Assembly: GCA_013176395.1 (NCBI GenBank) | Contig: JABMLP010000001.1 | Location: forward strand, 1,426,001-1,490,000 | Source: Venturia oleaginea | Lineage: Eukaryota; Ascomycota; Dothideomycetes; Venturiales; Venturiaceae | DNA: 64,000 nucleotides | Direction of reading: 5' to 3' | Shown here: positions 44,801-54,757 of the stretch, in pieces | How the letters are laid out: every line of letters starts with the position of its first letter | How positions within the stretch are numbered: position 1 is the first letter of the stretch | Program-made: the position numbers and the translations under genes | Notes under the pieces: generated by a model | The model's input: only the letters and a program-made list of their open reading frames with translations | The model's database searches: none | What the model was told of the DNA's origin: nothing

Positions 44801-46247
44801 CCGTACTCAACTGCTAAACGAAATTCATGCCTCGCTGCCAGCAGCGCACCCCGGACGAAACAAGACCCGTAAGATTGTTGCCCGCAAGTTCTACTGGCCT
44901 CGTATGAATGGAGACATCGATCGGTACGTCGCCGCCTGTCAGTCATGCAGGAGATCGTCAGTCCCTCGAGATAAGACCCCTGGACTATTGAAGCCTCTCC
45001 CCATTCCTAATCGCCCATGGCAGCATGTATCAATGGATTTCATGTCGTTTAACAAGGACAAGCATGGTTACGACAACGTGTTCGTAGTAGTTGACCGCCT
45101 TGGAAAGAGACCTTTCTCGATTCCCTGCCAGAAGACCGTAAAGGCTAAAGACGCCGCTCGGATGTACTATGAACACATCTATCGTATCTACGGCTTACCC
45201 GACACCATTGTGTCCGACCAGGACCCTCGATTTATCTCAGCCTTTTGGGATGAATTAAGCCTTATTCTTGGAATCAAACTCAGACGAAGTACCGCAGAAC
45301 ACGCGCAGACTGATGGCCAGACCGAAATTGTCAACCAAGCACTACAGCAGAAGCTTCGGCACTTCGTGAATCACTACCAGGACAATTGGTCTGAATTGCT
45401 ACCAGCAATGGATTTCGCAGCAGCATCGTCACCACACGAGTCAACAGGACTATCACCCTCAGAGATCGAAATGGGATTCGTACCGCGGATGCACTACGAC
45501 TGGGATTCACACACAGAAGGCAACACTACAACAGAGAGGATGAATCGCCAAGAAGCACAGCAGTATGCGACACGAATGTATAACGCATGGAAGTTCGCAA
45601 AGGAACAACTATTCAAGGCCCAAGCCCGACAATCGACGCAGGCGAACAAGAAACGATGAGAGGAGGACTTCGACTTCAATGAGGAGACTGGCATTGGAGA
45701 TTCAGTATACATTATAAAGAAGGCTTGGATTACTGATTGACCCTGCGACAAGCTTGACAATCCTGTAGTAGGCCCATTCCCCATCATTGGAAAGAAGGGA
45801 CACTCTTGGATTGTCAAGCTACCCGAGAGCTACAAGGTTGGCAACGTGTTCCACTCAGACCGGCTTCGAAAGGCATCCCTCGAAGGGCTACCAGGGCAGC
45901 AGAACGCCAACGATGAGAACGACAGCTATGAGATCCATGGCAACGTGGAATGGGAAGTTGAACAAATACTCGGTAGCCGTATTCATCGTCGCAAGCTCCA
46001 ATACATGGTATCATGGAAAGGCTGGGACCCAGATAACACTTGGTACGACGCGGAGAGTTTCAAGAACTCGCCAAAGCTGCTCCGTCTCTACCCCGATGAC
46101 AACCCAGATACGGACGGACCACCATTGAGGCTCGATGAATGGCAGGATGCATTTGACCGCGAGATTGAAGACCTGCCTCATGAGGATGATAACGCTGCAG
46201 TTACCAAAGGAAGGATAACGAGATTGCGGAGGATGAACAAGCGCTAG
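41879..46247 (+). pseudogene. Chromovirus pol: protease, RT, RNase H, integrase, chromodomain (disabled)
   Basis: Protease motif ALLDTGANGYAFI is near residue 55. A TAG at 42290 follows GRT, and further stops lie at 42,770-42,870. RT begins in the same frame; a frameshift near 43,420 leads to KLDIRQAFHRIRMD and the catalytic YLDDILIYS. A 20-bp triplication (43822-43881) and a slip in a CT run (~44,205) shift the frame again before RNase H (AFYSKTMDTHELNY) and integrase (HPGRNKTRKIV, ACQSCRR, AEHAQTDGQTE). Stops at 45,657 and about 45,738 precede the C-terminal chromodomain (EWEVEQILGSRIHRRKLQYM, WKGWDPDNTWYDAE). Chromodomains direct integration toward marked chromatin in this group. Confidence 0.9.
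43822..43881 (+). repeat. 20-bp perfect tandem triplication inside RT
   Basis: AAGTACCTTGGATTTATCAT is present three times in a row. The two extra copies (40 bp) shift the frame by one. It encodes the conserved KYLGFII segment. Confidence 0.95.
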
Positions 46248-46379
46248 CCGTGTTGGGATGATGCATTTAACGGTTTTTGTATTGGGCTTGATGGCGTTCG
46301 GATGACAAATTCAGCACGCCAAGATGATACCTTATAGCCCTACTCGGTATACATTTGGCTCATTGAGGGGGGGGGGTGA

Positions 46380-46559
46380 TGTGACGGCACGGCATGGTGG
46401 CCATCTTTGTCACATGACAACGTGTCGCAGCCACACTGTGGCGAGAGGAACATCAACTCGCGCGCCCCGTAGTCACTTACTCTCTATCTGATATTCTCTC
46501 ATCACACTGAGTAAAAGGAATCTTAGTTCATTCTGTCTGGTTCAATGATCGCCGTGACA
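46380..46559 (+). repeat. 3' LTR of the chromovirus
   Basis: 180 bp with termini TGTGACGGC and GCCGTGACA, followed directly by the TACGA target duplication. Confidence 0.88.
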
Positions 46560-46564
46560 TACGA

Positions 46565-47137
46565 GAATATGAGCGAAAATGATCTTGTTGAAAGCACGAT
46601 AATATAACTACAAGATACAGCATTTTTTGAGCGATCTCGGCTGTACGGAAACTTGTGCGACCCTACTGTACATAGGTTGGGAGACTATGAGAAGATGGTC
46701 AAGAGTCTAGGGTTGAGAAGGACGTGGGAAAACCAATGTAGACAGGGAAGGGGAGAGAGAGAAAGAACTGGTAATTGAAGCTCAAGTGCAAGAAACGAAC
46801 GTGAGGAATTGAATCTTTACAAAGCTTGACATCGACCTTTACATTCACAAAACAGGTGCATTGAGTAAAGAACGACAAAGATTAACTATTAATATGAGAA
46901 ATTGACGATACAAGCATTCTATAGAACGACTTGAGAGAAATGAATGACAAATCCTTCTTCCAATGACTAGCTTGTAGCGCTACCATCCAATCCGTACCGA
47001 ACGCTTCCGTTTTTTGCTTTGAGCGCCGAACCTGTGGAGATGAAGTCCTAGCTTTTGGGTATCACGCATTCAGCATATGCATGCAGCAGCACATGCGTTG
47101 TCTGGCTGTGGACAACCCCTTTGCACGGGCATGGGAC
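46565..47137. other. Intergenic between the chromovirus and the cysteine-repeat gene
   Basis: No frame of note. 3' flank of the minus-strand gene to the right; nothing else seen. Confidence 0.5.
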
Positions 47138-50100
47138 CTAACCAGCATGGGGGCATTTTGCATCTCCTCCACAAGAGGGCGCCGGTGGGGATAGACTAAC
47201 GGGGGCTGGAGGGGCTGGAGGGGCTGGAGGAGCTGGATAGGCTAGAGGGGCTGGTGGGGCTGGTGGTGGTGGTGGTGGTGGAATGCACGTCTTTTTGCAT
47301 GCGGCATCCCACTCAGCGCATTTTGAGCATTCTACACAGTCACGTTAGCAGAGATTTCCAGTACTTGCGGAGAAGAGTGGTAGGCGTACCGCATGGCGGG
47401 CTCTGGGCCGGTGGTGGAGGCGCAACAGACGTTGGCTTTGGAGGTTGTGGAGGATAGAAGCAGGTCTTGTGGCACTCTACATCTCCGGGACTGCACTCTG
47501 CACATGGACAAGGGGCCTTCTTTGGGGCCTCAGGAGTTGAAGTGGGCTTGGCATAGCACGTAGACTTGCAAGCTTCATCATTTGGAGCACACTCATCACA
47601 GCAGACTAGAACAGAGGTTTAGTAACAAAGTGAGGTCATCTGCGATATTGAACTTACCAGGAGCCTTAGTGGTGACAGGAGTTGCAGAGGGCTTACCATA
47701 GCATGTAGACTTGCAGGCGGAATCGTGTGGAGCGCAGTCATCGCAGCACACTGGTGCCTTTGGTGAAGATGGTGTAACAGAGGTAGAGGTCGTGCAGATC
47801 GTAGAAGACGTTGTTGGAACAGGCTGGTGGCAAGTCTTGCACTCGACCGACTTGGATGGCTTCAAAGTAGAGTGAATCTCAACGTAAGTCTCTGGGACGG
47901 TGGTTGACTCCTGGTAAGAAGTCTGCTTGGTCTCAGTTTCGACAGCTGTGTGTGTTTTGCTGATAACATAAGACTTGGTCTTTGAGACGACGAAGCTTTT
48001 AGTCTTCTCAGTCACGAAGGTAGATGGGACATAAGTCTGCATGACCTTGTAGCTGGAGTGAGTCTCGGTCCAGCTGTGCTGGATATAGGAGGTCTTGGTG
48101 TAGCAGTATTTGTGGCATTCATAGTCTTGCTTTGGGCATTCGTCGCAGCAGACAGCTAGATGGTTGTCAGCGCTAATGGCTATTTGAGTAAAATTTTGAG
48201 TAAAATTAGGACATACCAGAAGTGGTTGGCTTTGGGGCAGGGGCCTTAGTACAGCTCGTGCAGCCGTCAATCTCAACCTTCTTCTGCTCGGAACGCTTCC
48301 AGTCGCCGTGGCCATGCTTCTTGGAAGAAGAAGAAGGAGAAAAAGTGGCGGTAGCAGTAGCAGTGGGAGTAGCCTTTGGAGTGCAAGCCATCAGGCAATC
48401 GTGGTCCTATAGTGGTATTATTATGGTGTCAAGCAGTGAGATATGTCTACTGGGCTTACCTTTTCGTTGCAGTCATCGCAGCATGGTTTGACGGCTTGGG
48501 ATGTCGTTACAGTCACTGTTTTTGGCTTCTCGTAGCATGAAGCCTGGCACTCGGAGTCGGAAGCTTCGCAGTCATCACAGCAGACTGGCGAAGGAGAAGG
48601 CTTGGCGGTTTTCGATGACGATGACGATGACGTTGTCGTTACAGTCACTGTTTTTGGCTTCTCGTAGCATGAAGCCTGGCACTCGGAGTCGGAAGCTTCG
48701 CAGTCGTCACAGCACACTGGCGAAGGAGAAGGCTTGGCGGTTTTCGTTGACGATGACGATGATGTTACAGTCGCCGTCTTTGGCTTCTCGTAGCATGAAG
48801 CCTTGCACTGGGAGTCTGACGCTTCGCAGTTGTCACAGCAGACTGGCGAAGGGGAAAGCTTCATAGGCGAGGAAGAGGGTTTCTTGGTGTGGTGGTGAGT
48901 TTTACTATGGCTGATAGTCTCCGTGTACTCCGTGTGGTGAGTACGGGTATGCGTGTGGGTTACGTCTGCTGTGTGAATGTGATGAGATGTGGACGTGGTG
49001 GACGGTTGTGGCTTTTGATAGCAAGAGGCAAGACACGTCTTGTCGTTGGCAGCACACTGGTTGAAGGTCAGAAAAGATTCCACAGCAAGGATCAAGAACT
49101 CACATCGTCACAGCATACTGGGCTGGGGCTGGGCTTTGGTGCTGGAGTAATAGGTGATTTTTTCTCATAACAAGAAGCGTAGCACTCCTTGTCGCCATGA
49201 GCACACTGACCGTGTGTTAGAATTGTCATATCGCATACAAAGTGTGCCAACTTACCTCGTCGCAAGGGCATGGAGCCTTCTTGGAAGGAGTTGGGCTGGG
49301 CGGAGCTGGCTCTTCGAAGCAGATGGCTAAGCACTCGTTGTCGTGCCTGTCACATTCTTCGCATGGGCATGGAGCCTTCTTGGGGGCAGTCGGCTTGGGA
49401 GGGGCTGGCTTCTCAAAGCAGGTAGCCAAGCACTCCTTGTCTTCCTGATGGCACTCTTCGCACGGGCATGGTGCCTCTTTAGAAGGAAGTGGCTTGGGGG
49501 GAGCTGGCTTCTCGAAGCAAGATTGGTAGCAGGCCTTGTCGCCCCATGCACACTCATCACAGGGACATGGTGAAGAGCTTGGTGCAGGTGGGCTTGGGAC
49601 AGGCTTTGTGTAGCATGTGCTCTTGCAATCCGGTACATCAGGCTTCTGGGGACACTCCTCGCATGGACATGGTGACGGACTTGGTGGAGGAGGGGGCTGA
49701 GTTGATGTCATGCAGCTTGTAGTCGTGGAGGTCACAGGCTTCCGGTAACACGTCTTCTCGCACTCTGGTACATCTGGCTTGCTTGGGCACTAGCTCGTTG
49801 TTAGAAATGCTGGGCTGCTGTTAACCTCGAAAGAACTCACCTCTGTACACGGGCAAGGCGAGGATGCCGGAGGAGAGATGGAGACAGGTGCTGTCGGTGC
49901 GGGAGGTGCTGGCTTGGGTGCCATTGGCTTAGGTGCAATTGGCTTGCAGTCTCCCTCGAGAGTGATGGCAACACACTTCTTTTGGTCGGGAATGGCGTAT
50001 TTATAGATATTGTACTCGTTGTAGTCGTTGACTGGGCAAGCAGCAAATTCGCAGACGCCATCGTGTGACAATTTCCCGTCCTTTGCGGACCAGCCAGGAG

Positions 50101-50422
50101 TTCCTGCTAGAGTTAGTGAAAGCGTTCATCGATACAGATGATGTACTCACCGGCCTTTCCTTCGTCGCACTGAATCTGGTACAGGAGCCTCAGTAATGAT
50201 GCATCCTCTTCCGTGGTCATCTCTGAGCGTGCCCGTACTTTGATCGAGAGTGAACTTTGTCATGGGATAGCCACCACCAACACGACATTGTCCATCGCCC
50301 AACGAGCCAATGCAGCCCTCGAGAGCGCCGCGAACTCTCATCTCAAGAGAACACTCATGTCTCTTTAAGACTGCTGCTGAAGCCCCTAGGCCAAAAGCCA
50401 AAGAGGTAAATGTATTCCTCAT
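47138..50422 (-). CDS. Secreted cell-wall protein: PIR-like domain plus ~16 cysteine-rich modules
   Basis: Nine exons (50422-50151, 50103-49841, 49789-49256, 49205-49104, 49056-48460, 48406-48217, 48155-47658, 47605-47390, 47331-47138), about 954 residues. A signal peptide (MRNTFTSLAFGLGASAA) is followed by a Kex2-like KR. The first ~120 residues resemble the C-terminal domain of PIR-type wall proteins: GQCRVGGGYP, DDHGRGCIIT, QCDEGKAGTPGWS, CPVNDYNEYNIYKYAIPDQ. The rest repeats C-x-C-x2-C-x6-C-x3-C, e.g. CPCDECAWGDKACYQSC and CCDDCEASDSECQASC, about 16 times, spaced by Pro- or Ser/Thr-rich linkers suited to O-mannosylation. Several GT-AG introns fall at the same place in different modules. 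One extra base in exon 1 (GTACCAG near 50182) breaks the frame between GCIIT and QCDEG; otherwise all junctions fit. Confidence 0.8.
48506..48869 (-). repeat. Recent tandem duplication of one cysteine module (126-132 bp units)
   Basis: GTTACAGTCACTG-type starts occur at 48506, 48638 and 48764, giving units of 132 and 126 bp that are almost identical at DNA level. Each encodes one CCDDCEASDS(E/Q)C(Q/K)ASCYEKP module with its Ser/Thr linker. The length differences are multiples of three (runs of Ser codons). Confidence 0.9.
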
Positions 50423-52367
50423 CTTGAATTGAAACAAAGCAAAACGACAGACTTGGAGGAGAAGGTGAAGATGAGGTACTCGAAGAGAGAGAGAGAGAAC
50501 TTGAGGGACACCTTATAGGGTGAGGTCCATAGTGGAGTACTGAGAGCATTATGGTCCACCGGTACATTGAAGCGTTGAGGTTTGCTAGGCGGTTGTCCTC
50601 GATGAAAAGAAAGAGTAACCAAGGTCTGGAAGAGCTGATTGAGGAGACTATTGCATGCAGTTGTTTGGTCCATGGACAGTTTAAATAGATTTTCGCCGTT
50701 GGCAGGTTGGAATCCATTTTGCTGTGTACTTCTCGATCTATGTGCAGAAGTTGTTGGCTTCTGCTGTGTCAGCCCAAGAAGTCATACTTGTCTAGAATTT
50801 TCAATTGTCAAATCAAGAGAGATTCCGTGACGTCTAAGTGCTCTTGACTAAAGCAAACATTGGACTTTGAGGACTGAGAGCCGGCCATAATTGCTGTGCC
50901 AGGTTGTCTCCACAGAATAGTTCCAAGAAGCCAGAACGGTGGAATTGGCAAACGTTCAGGCCCATGATGAGAAAGTCCACTGTTATGAAGATGGGAGTTT
51001 GAGGAATCGACCTCGCACACTGATGGGCACCCAATAAGTTTCTTTTCTGTACATGTCACTGTCATGATGGAGCCAATGCAGGACGGCAGTTAAGAGGTAT
51101 GATGCGGAAGCTCACCGAGTTGGATTCTATACCCAGGAACCAGCAAAATATCAGACGGTTTGACAGTCTTACTTCCCCAATCCATTGTAACTGACGACAA
51201 TTGCCGTACGATGCACAAGTCAAGTCATGCTGTAAGCCTCGTGTCATCAAAGTAGTCGGTGAACGGAATGACACTGACACTGCAGATATGTCGAGGACGA
51301 GGGAATGGTGGTATTGGCACAGGTGGAACATTTTCAGACGCGGGTTCGTGTGCGAAGTTTATGATGATCAATTTCCGAAAGTGGCGTGGAGGGAAGGCCC
51401 ATGCCCTCTTCAGGCTGGGAGGGAGTCGATGCGCGGTCGCCCAGCCAGTCTTGACGTCTGACGAACAAGTGAAGACTGTAGCGGAAGCATCTCCAGGTCG
51501 ACATGTGCTATTCGCTCACCTGCTCGATATTTTGAGCATCACTCGAAGGCTCCCTGAGTTGCGCTCGCAATGGCCACGGCACAGCAGCACAAGAAAAGTT
51601 GACATCAAGGCCAAAGGGTCCAGTATGGCAGGTTGATTGCTTTTGACCCAGGCGGGTGGCTGACAATTACTGTTATGGCTGCTGTCAATGTTGTTTGGGC
51701 AGTCCCTTGGTGGGTTTGATGCCCACAGATGAATCGCAGTCCAGGAGCACGCTGCGACTCACGTCATCCGATGTGAGGTGTTCCTCGCGCAGAAGGGAAG
51801 TCCTGGTATCTGGACAAATGGTGAGGCGCGCAGCAGCCCAATGCCGGCTGGGAGGCAGTGCAAGCACGTTTTTGCCCAAGAGTTTGTACCCAAGAGGTTA
51901 GTCGGGCTCTCGCACTTTGTTTCATACAGCCGCCGCATTTCTCCATGAGAAAAGATTGAGGAATATCTAGAGGCATTGATGGCCACCGATCCGCTTGAAT
52001 CTACAATCGCTGGTGTCTTTTTCACCTCCCTCTTTCACCTCGACGAATCCGCGCTGTGTGTCCTCCGTATGCACACAGTGCCTAGGTACCTCCTCCTAGT
52101 CGCCTGTCCTGCCTAGGTACCTCCTCCTAGTCGCCTGTCCTACCAGGATCTTCAGCCACGTCGTCATCGCTCACATCCCACATTCGCATATCGTCGAGGA
52201 CGACGAATCTTGATCCCAGGGCCTCATATCCTTGCCCAATCAGTACATTACCCAGCCCACTCCCAAATTCTCGCCGTCTGCACCTCGCCCACCCCATTTT
52301 CCTCCAAGTAGACAACACAAACCTTCCACACCTCATCTCAACTCTCTCGCTCGGCACACTTGGCGCC
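50423..52367. other. Long divergent intergenic region, no supported gene
   Basis: Separates the cysteine-repeat gene (minus) from the Arg/Pro-rich gene (plus), so it holds both promoters. Frames of 60-125 codons (for example 51259-51636, 51656-51901) are unsupported. A 31-bp tandem duplication lies at 52080-52141. Confidence 0.5.
52080..52141. repeat. Perfect 31-bp tandem duplication upstream of the Arg/Pro-rich gene
   Basis: GCCTAGGTACCTCCTCCTAG and the following 11 bases occur twice without a gap (52080-52110 and 52111-52141), 227 bp before the start codon. CTAGG/CCTAG words inside could form small hairpins. Confidence 0.9.
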
Positions 52368-54085
52368 ATGTCCCGCTTCCGCTCACCTACTCTCGACTAT
52401 GCCGACGAGCCCCAGCGATGGGATCGCGACAAGTTCGAACGCTTCAGCAGAGGACCGCCTCCTCCACCTCGAGGCCCTCCAGGATACGACCGAGAAGAGC
52501 TTGAGATAAACATCGAACGAGATCGGTTCCCACCTCGGGGACCTCCACCCCGTGTCGCCGAAAGACCACCCCCTCGCAGTCGATATGAGGAGCGTGACCG
52601 ATATTACGATGAGGACCACCGTCTTCCACCGAGTCGAAGACGCCCAGAGTTTCTTGATGAACCTTCTGCTGCTGAAATTGCCAATCGCGCATTGGCGCCA
52701 TATCGACGCCGCCCTATCGTGGACCGAGAACCATCTCCTCCAATGAGGCGTCCATCAAGACCAACCTTTCTCCGTCGCCAATCATCGCTAGATACCTTCG
52801 ACAGACGCGCCATGCCACGTTATGGAGATGAGTACAGGATTCCGGCAGAAGTGCCAATTCCCCTCCCCATTCGTCGACCACGCTCTCCACCTCGAAGGAG
52901 ATACCCGGATGAAGAGTTTGAGGAAACTCGGTACAAAGAAGGACCTGGGTATGAAGAGTACCGCGACATTCGTGTTCGCCGTGAGCGACGCGGAGGGGGA
53001 CGTAGTCGAAGCCGTGCTGCCACATCCATTCGAAGTGCCAGTTCAGGTTCTTCCAGCTTCGAAGAGATTGCCGTAGAAGCACCGGAGCCTCCAAAGGCTC
53101 CAGAACCACCGAAAATTGGGAAGAAAGGAAAGACCCGAATGCCCAAGAGACTGGCTCACAAGAAAGCTGTTGCCGAGTTGTGCATCCCATTCGAAGAGGA
53201 AGATGACTTCCTTATTATTCAACGTGCTCTAGCAAAGGAAAACATTGACGAAATCATTGAGAAGAGCAAGGCATACAAAGAAGGTAAGCTTTCCACTTCG
53301 TACTTTCAAAGATCACTAGCGTTAATTTCGTAGCTGAAAAAACTGTCTACAAATACGAAGGTGGCCAGGAAGTCACCGAGAAGAAGGAAGAAGCTCCTCC
53401 ACCTCCTGGTAAGTAAATTCTAAGGGACAACAAGACGGCAGCTAATGTCATCAAAGCTCCAGCCAGTGCAGCCCCTGCTCCTGCCCCGGCCAGTGAAGCT
53501 CCACCGCCACCTGCTCCAGCCAGTGCAGCTCCACCACCACCTGCTCCAGCCAGTGCTGCTCCCCCACCGCCTGCTCCGGCCAGTGCTGCTCCGCCTCCTC
53601 CTCCTCCGCCTTCTGCCCCTGCTTCGCACCATCCAGGCGAAACCGTCATCAAAACAACTACAACAATTATTGAAGGAAATCCGCCTCCGCCACCTGGCAC
53701 TCATCGTGGACTCTCTCCAGCCCCCTCAGTAGCAGCCAGTCACCGGAGCCATAAATCCCACCATCACGACCACGAAATTGTTGAAGAGAGGCATTACTCT
53801 GAGGAAGTCGGCGGCCCACTGATGCTCGTGGATCGAGGCCGACAGTCCGATCACGAGATTCGCCGCGAGATCAAGGCATTGGAGGCAGAGCGCCGTGCTC
53901 TGAAACTTGAGCGTGAAGCAGACGAGAGGAGATATCATGCTGCGCTCATTCGGGATGGAGATTATGAAGTAATTGAACGTGTCGACACGTATGAGCGGCC
54001 TCGTGAACGAACACGAGCTCGATCTGTTGTGAGGGTGGAAAAGGATAGAAAGGGTAGGTTGGCTCTGGTCAAGTCGGCTCACTGA
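52368..54085 (+). CDS. Arg/Pro-rich protein with a conserved acidic helical segment (DUF8035-like)
   Basis: Three exons (52368-53283, 53334-53408, 53457-54085) encode 539 residues. Residues 1-260 are rich in Arg, Pro, Asp and Tyr, with SR/RS dipeptides, and look disordered. RMPKRLAHKKAVAELCIPFEEEDDFLIIQRAL...IDEIIEKS (residues ~270-310) is the only segment that looks folded; I recall this pattern from a fungal domain of unknown function (DUF8035), not verified. After YKYEGGQEVTEKKE comes a run of PPPPAPASAA repeats. A charged coiled coil follows (EIRREIKALEAERRALKLER, ~460-490), and the C-terminus is basic. The composition suggests an RNA-associated or scaffold role. Both introns are GT-AG and keep frame. 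Confidence 0.65.
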
Positions 54086-54757
54086 TTCCTTCCTACCCAA
54101 CTTCTTCTTGTAATGGTTGGTGTGCCGATTGATTTAAAATGAGCTGGGCTGATTCATCATCTAGCTCGACGATCCAAGTCCAAAGCGCCTAATCCGAAGG
54201 CGGTAGCATTTGCCATGTCCACACTCGCTTGAGGTGTGTTTTAGCGTGTAAGTGGCTTGCCTTTCCCAGGAGCTCTTTTTCAATATTATGTTTTGGCATA
54301 CTTACGTGGTTCCTGCGTAATGGTATCTTGGATATATTGATATGAATACTGCGTTTCGAGCAAGCGAAAGAACATATACATAGCAGCGGTGTACCTGTAG
54401 TTCGGTGTTGATCTTGATTGAAGCGGCTTGCGTGAATTGTTTGACGACGTAATGAAAGCATTCCTTGGAGCAAAGCCGTGGTACAACCAATCTCCCAATG
54501 AATCTTTTGGTGTTTGATAACTTGAATTTGAAGCTTTCAAGGCTGGGTCCATTGGCTTGGGTGGCTTGGGTGTGAGCTTCGTCGCTGTCAAAGCTGCTGT
54601 TCCCGAAATAGGCAGGAACACTAGTGGTTCACCCCACACTTCTCATGACCCCGCATCCGGCGAGCCGTTGGCCGTTTCTAGCTTCTCTCGAGCCTCCCTT
54701 GCTCTTAAGCTCGAATCTGCGGTTGAGATACATCATGCATTGTGATGCTCGGAAATA
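54086..54757. other. Intergenic; one unexplained minus-strand frame
   Basis: A 117-codon minus-strand frame (54286-54639) and overlapping frames in the same area look slightly better than random, and GT/AG sites are present. I could not assemble a convincing protein or family from them. Confidence 0.35.

Larger units (their letters stand above)
40283..46559 (+). mobile_element. Ty3/gypsy LTR retrotransposon of the chromovirus type, degenerate
   Basis: Target duplication TACGA on both sides (40278-40282, 46560-46564). The 3' LTR is 46380-46559 (180 bp, TGTGACGGC...GCCGTGACA), preceded by a G-rich polypurine tract (46366-46377). The 5' LTR is reduced to its first 72 bp (40283-40354), and the primer-binding site is gone. 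Gag, protease, RT, RNase H, integrase and a C-terminal chromodomain follow in Ty3/gypsy order. Confidence 0.92.

Noticed and set aside
48506..48869. CRISPR-like array
   Set aside because: The units are long, contiguous and coding, without spacers, in a eukaryotic gene.
52714..53190. 158-codon minus-strand frame
   Set aside because: Shadow of the Arg/Pro-rich gene, which has good splice junctions and a continuous model.
54286..54639. 117-codon minus-strand frame as a small mitochondrial protein
   Set aside because: The resemblance was too weak and no spliced model gave a recognisable family.
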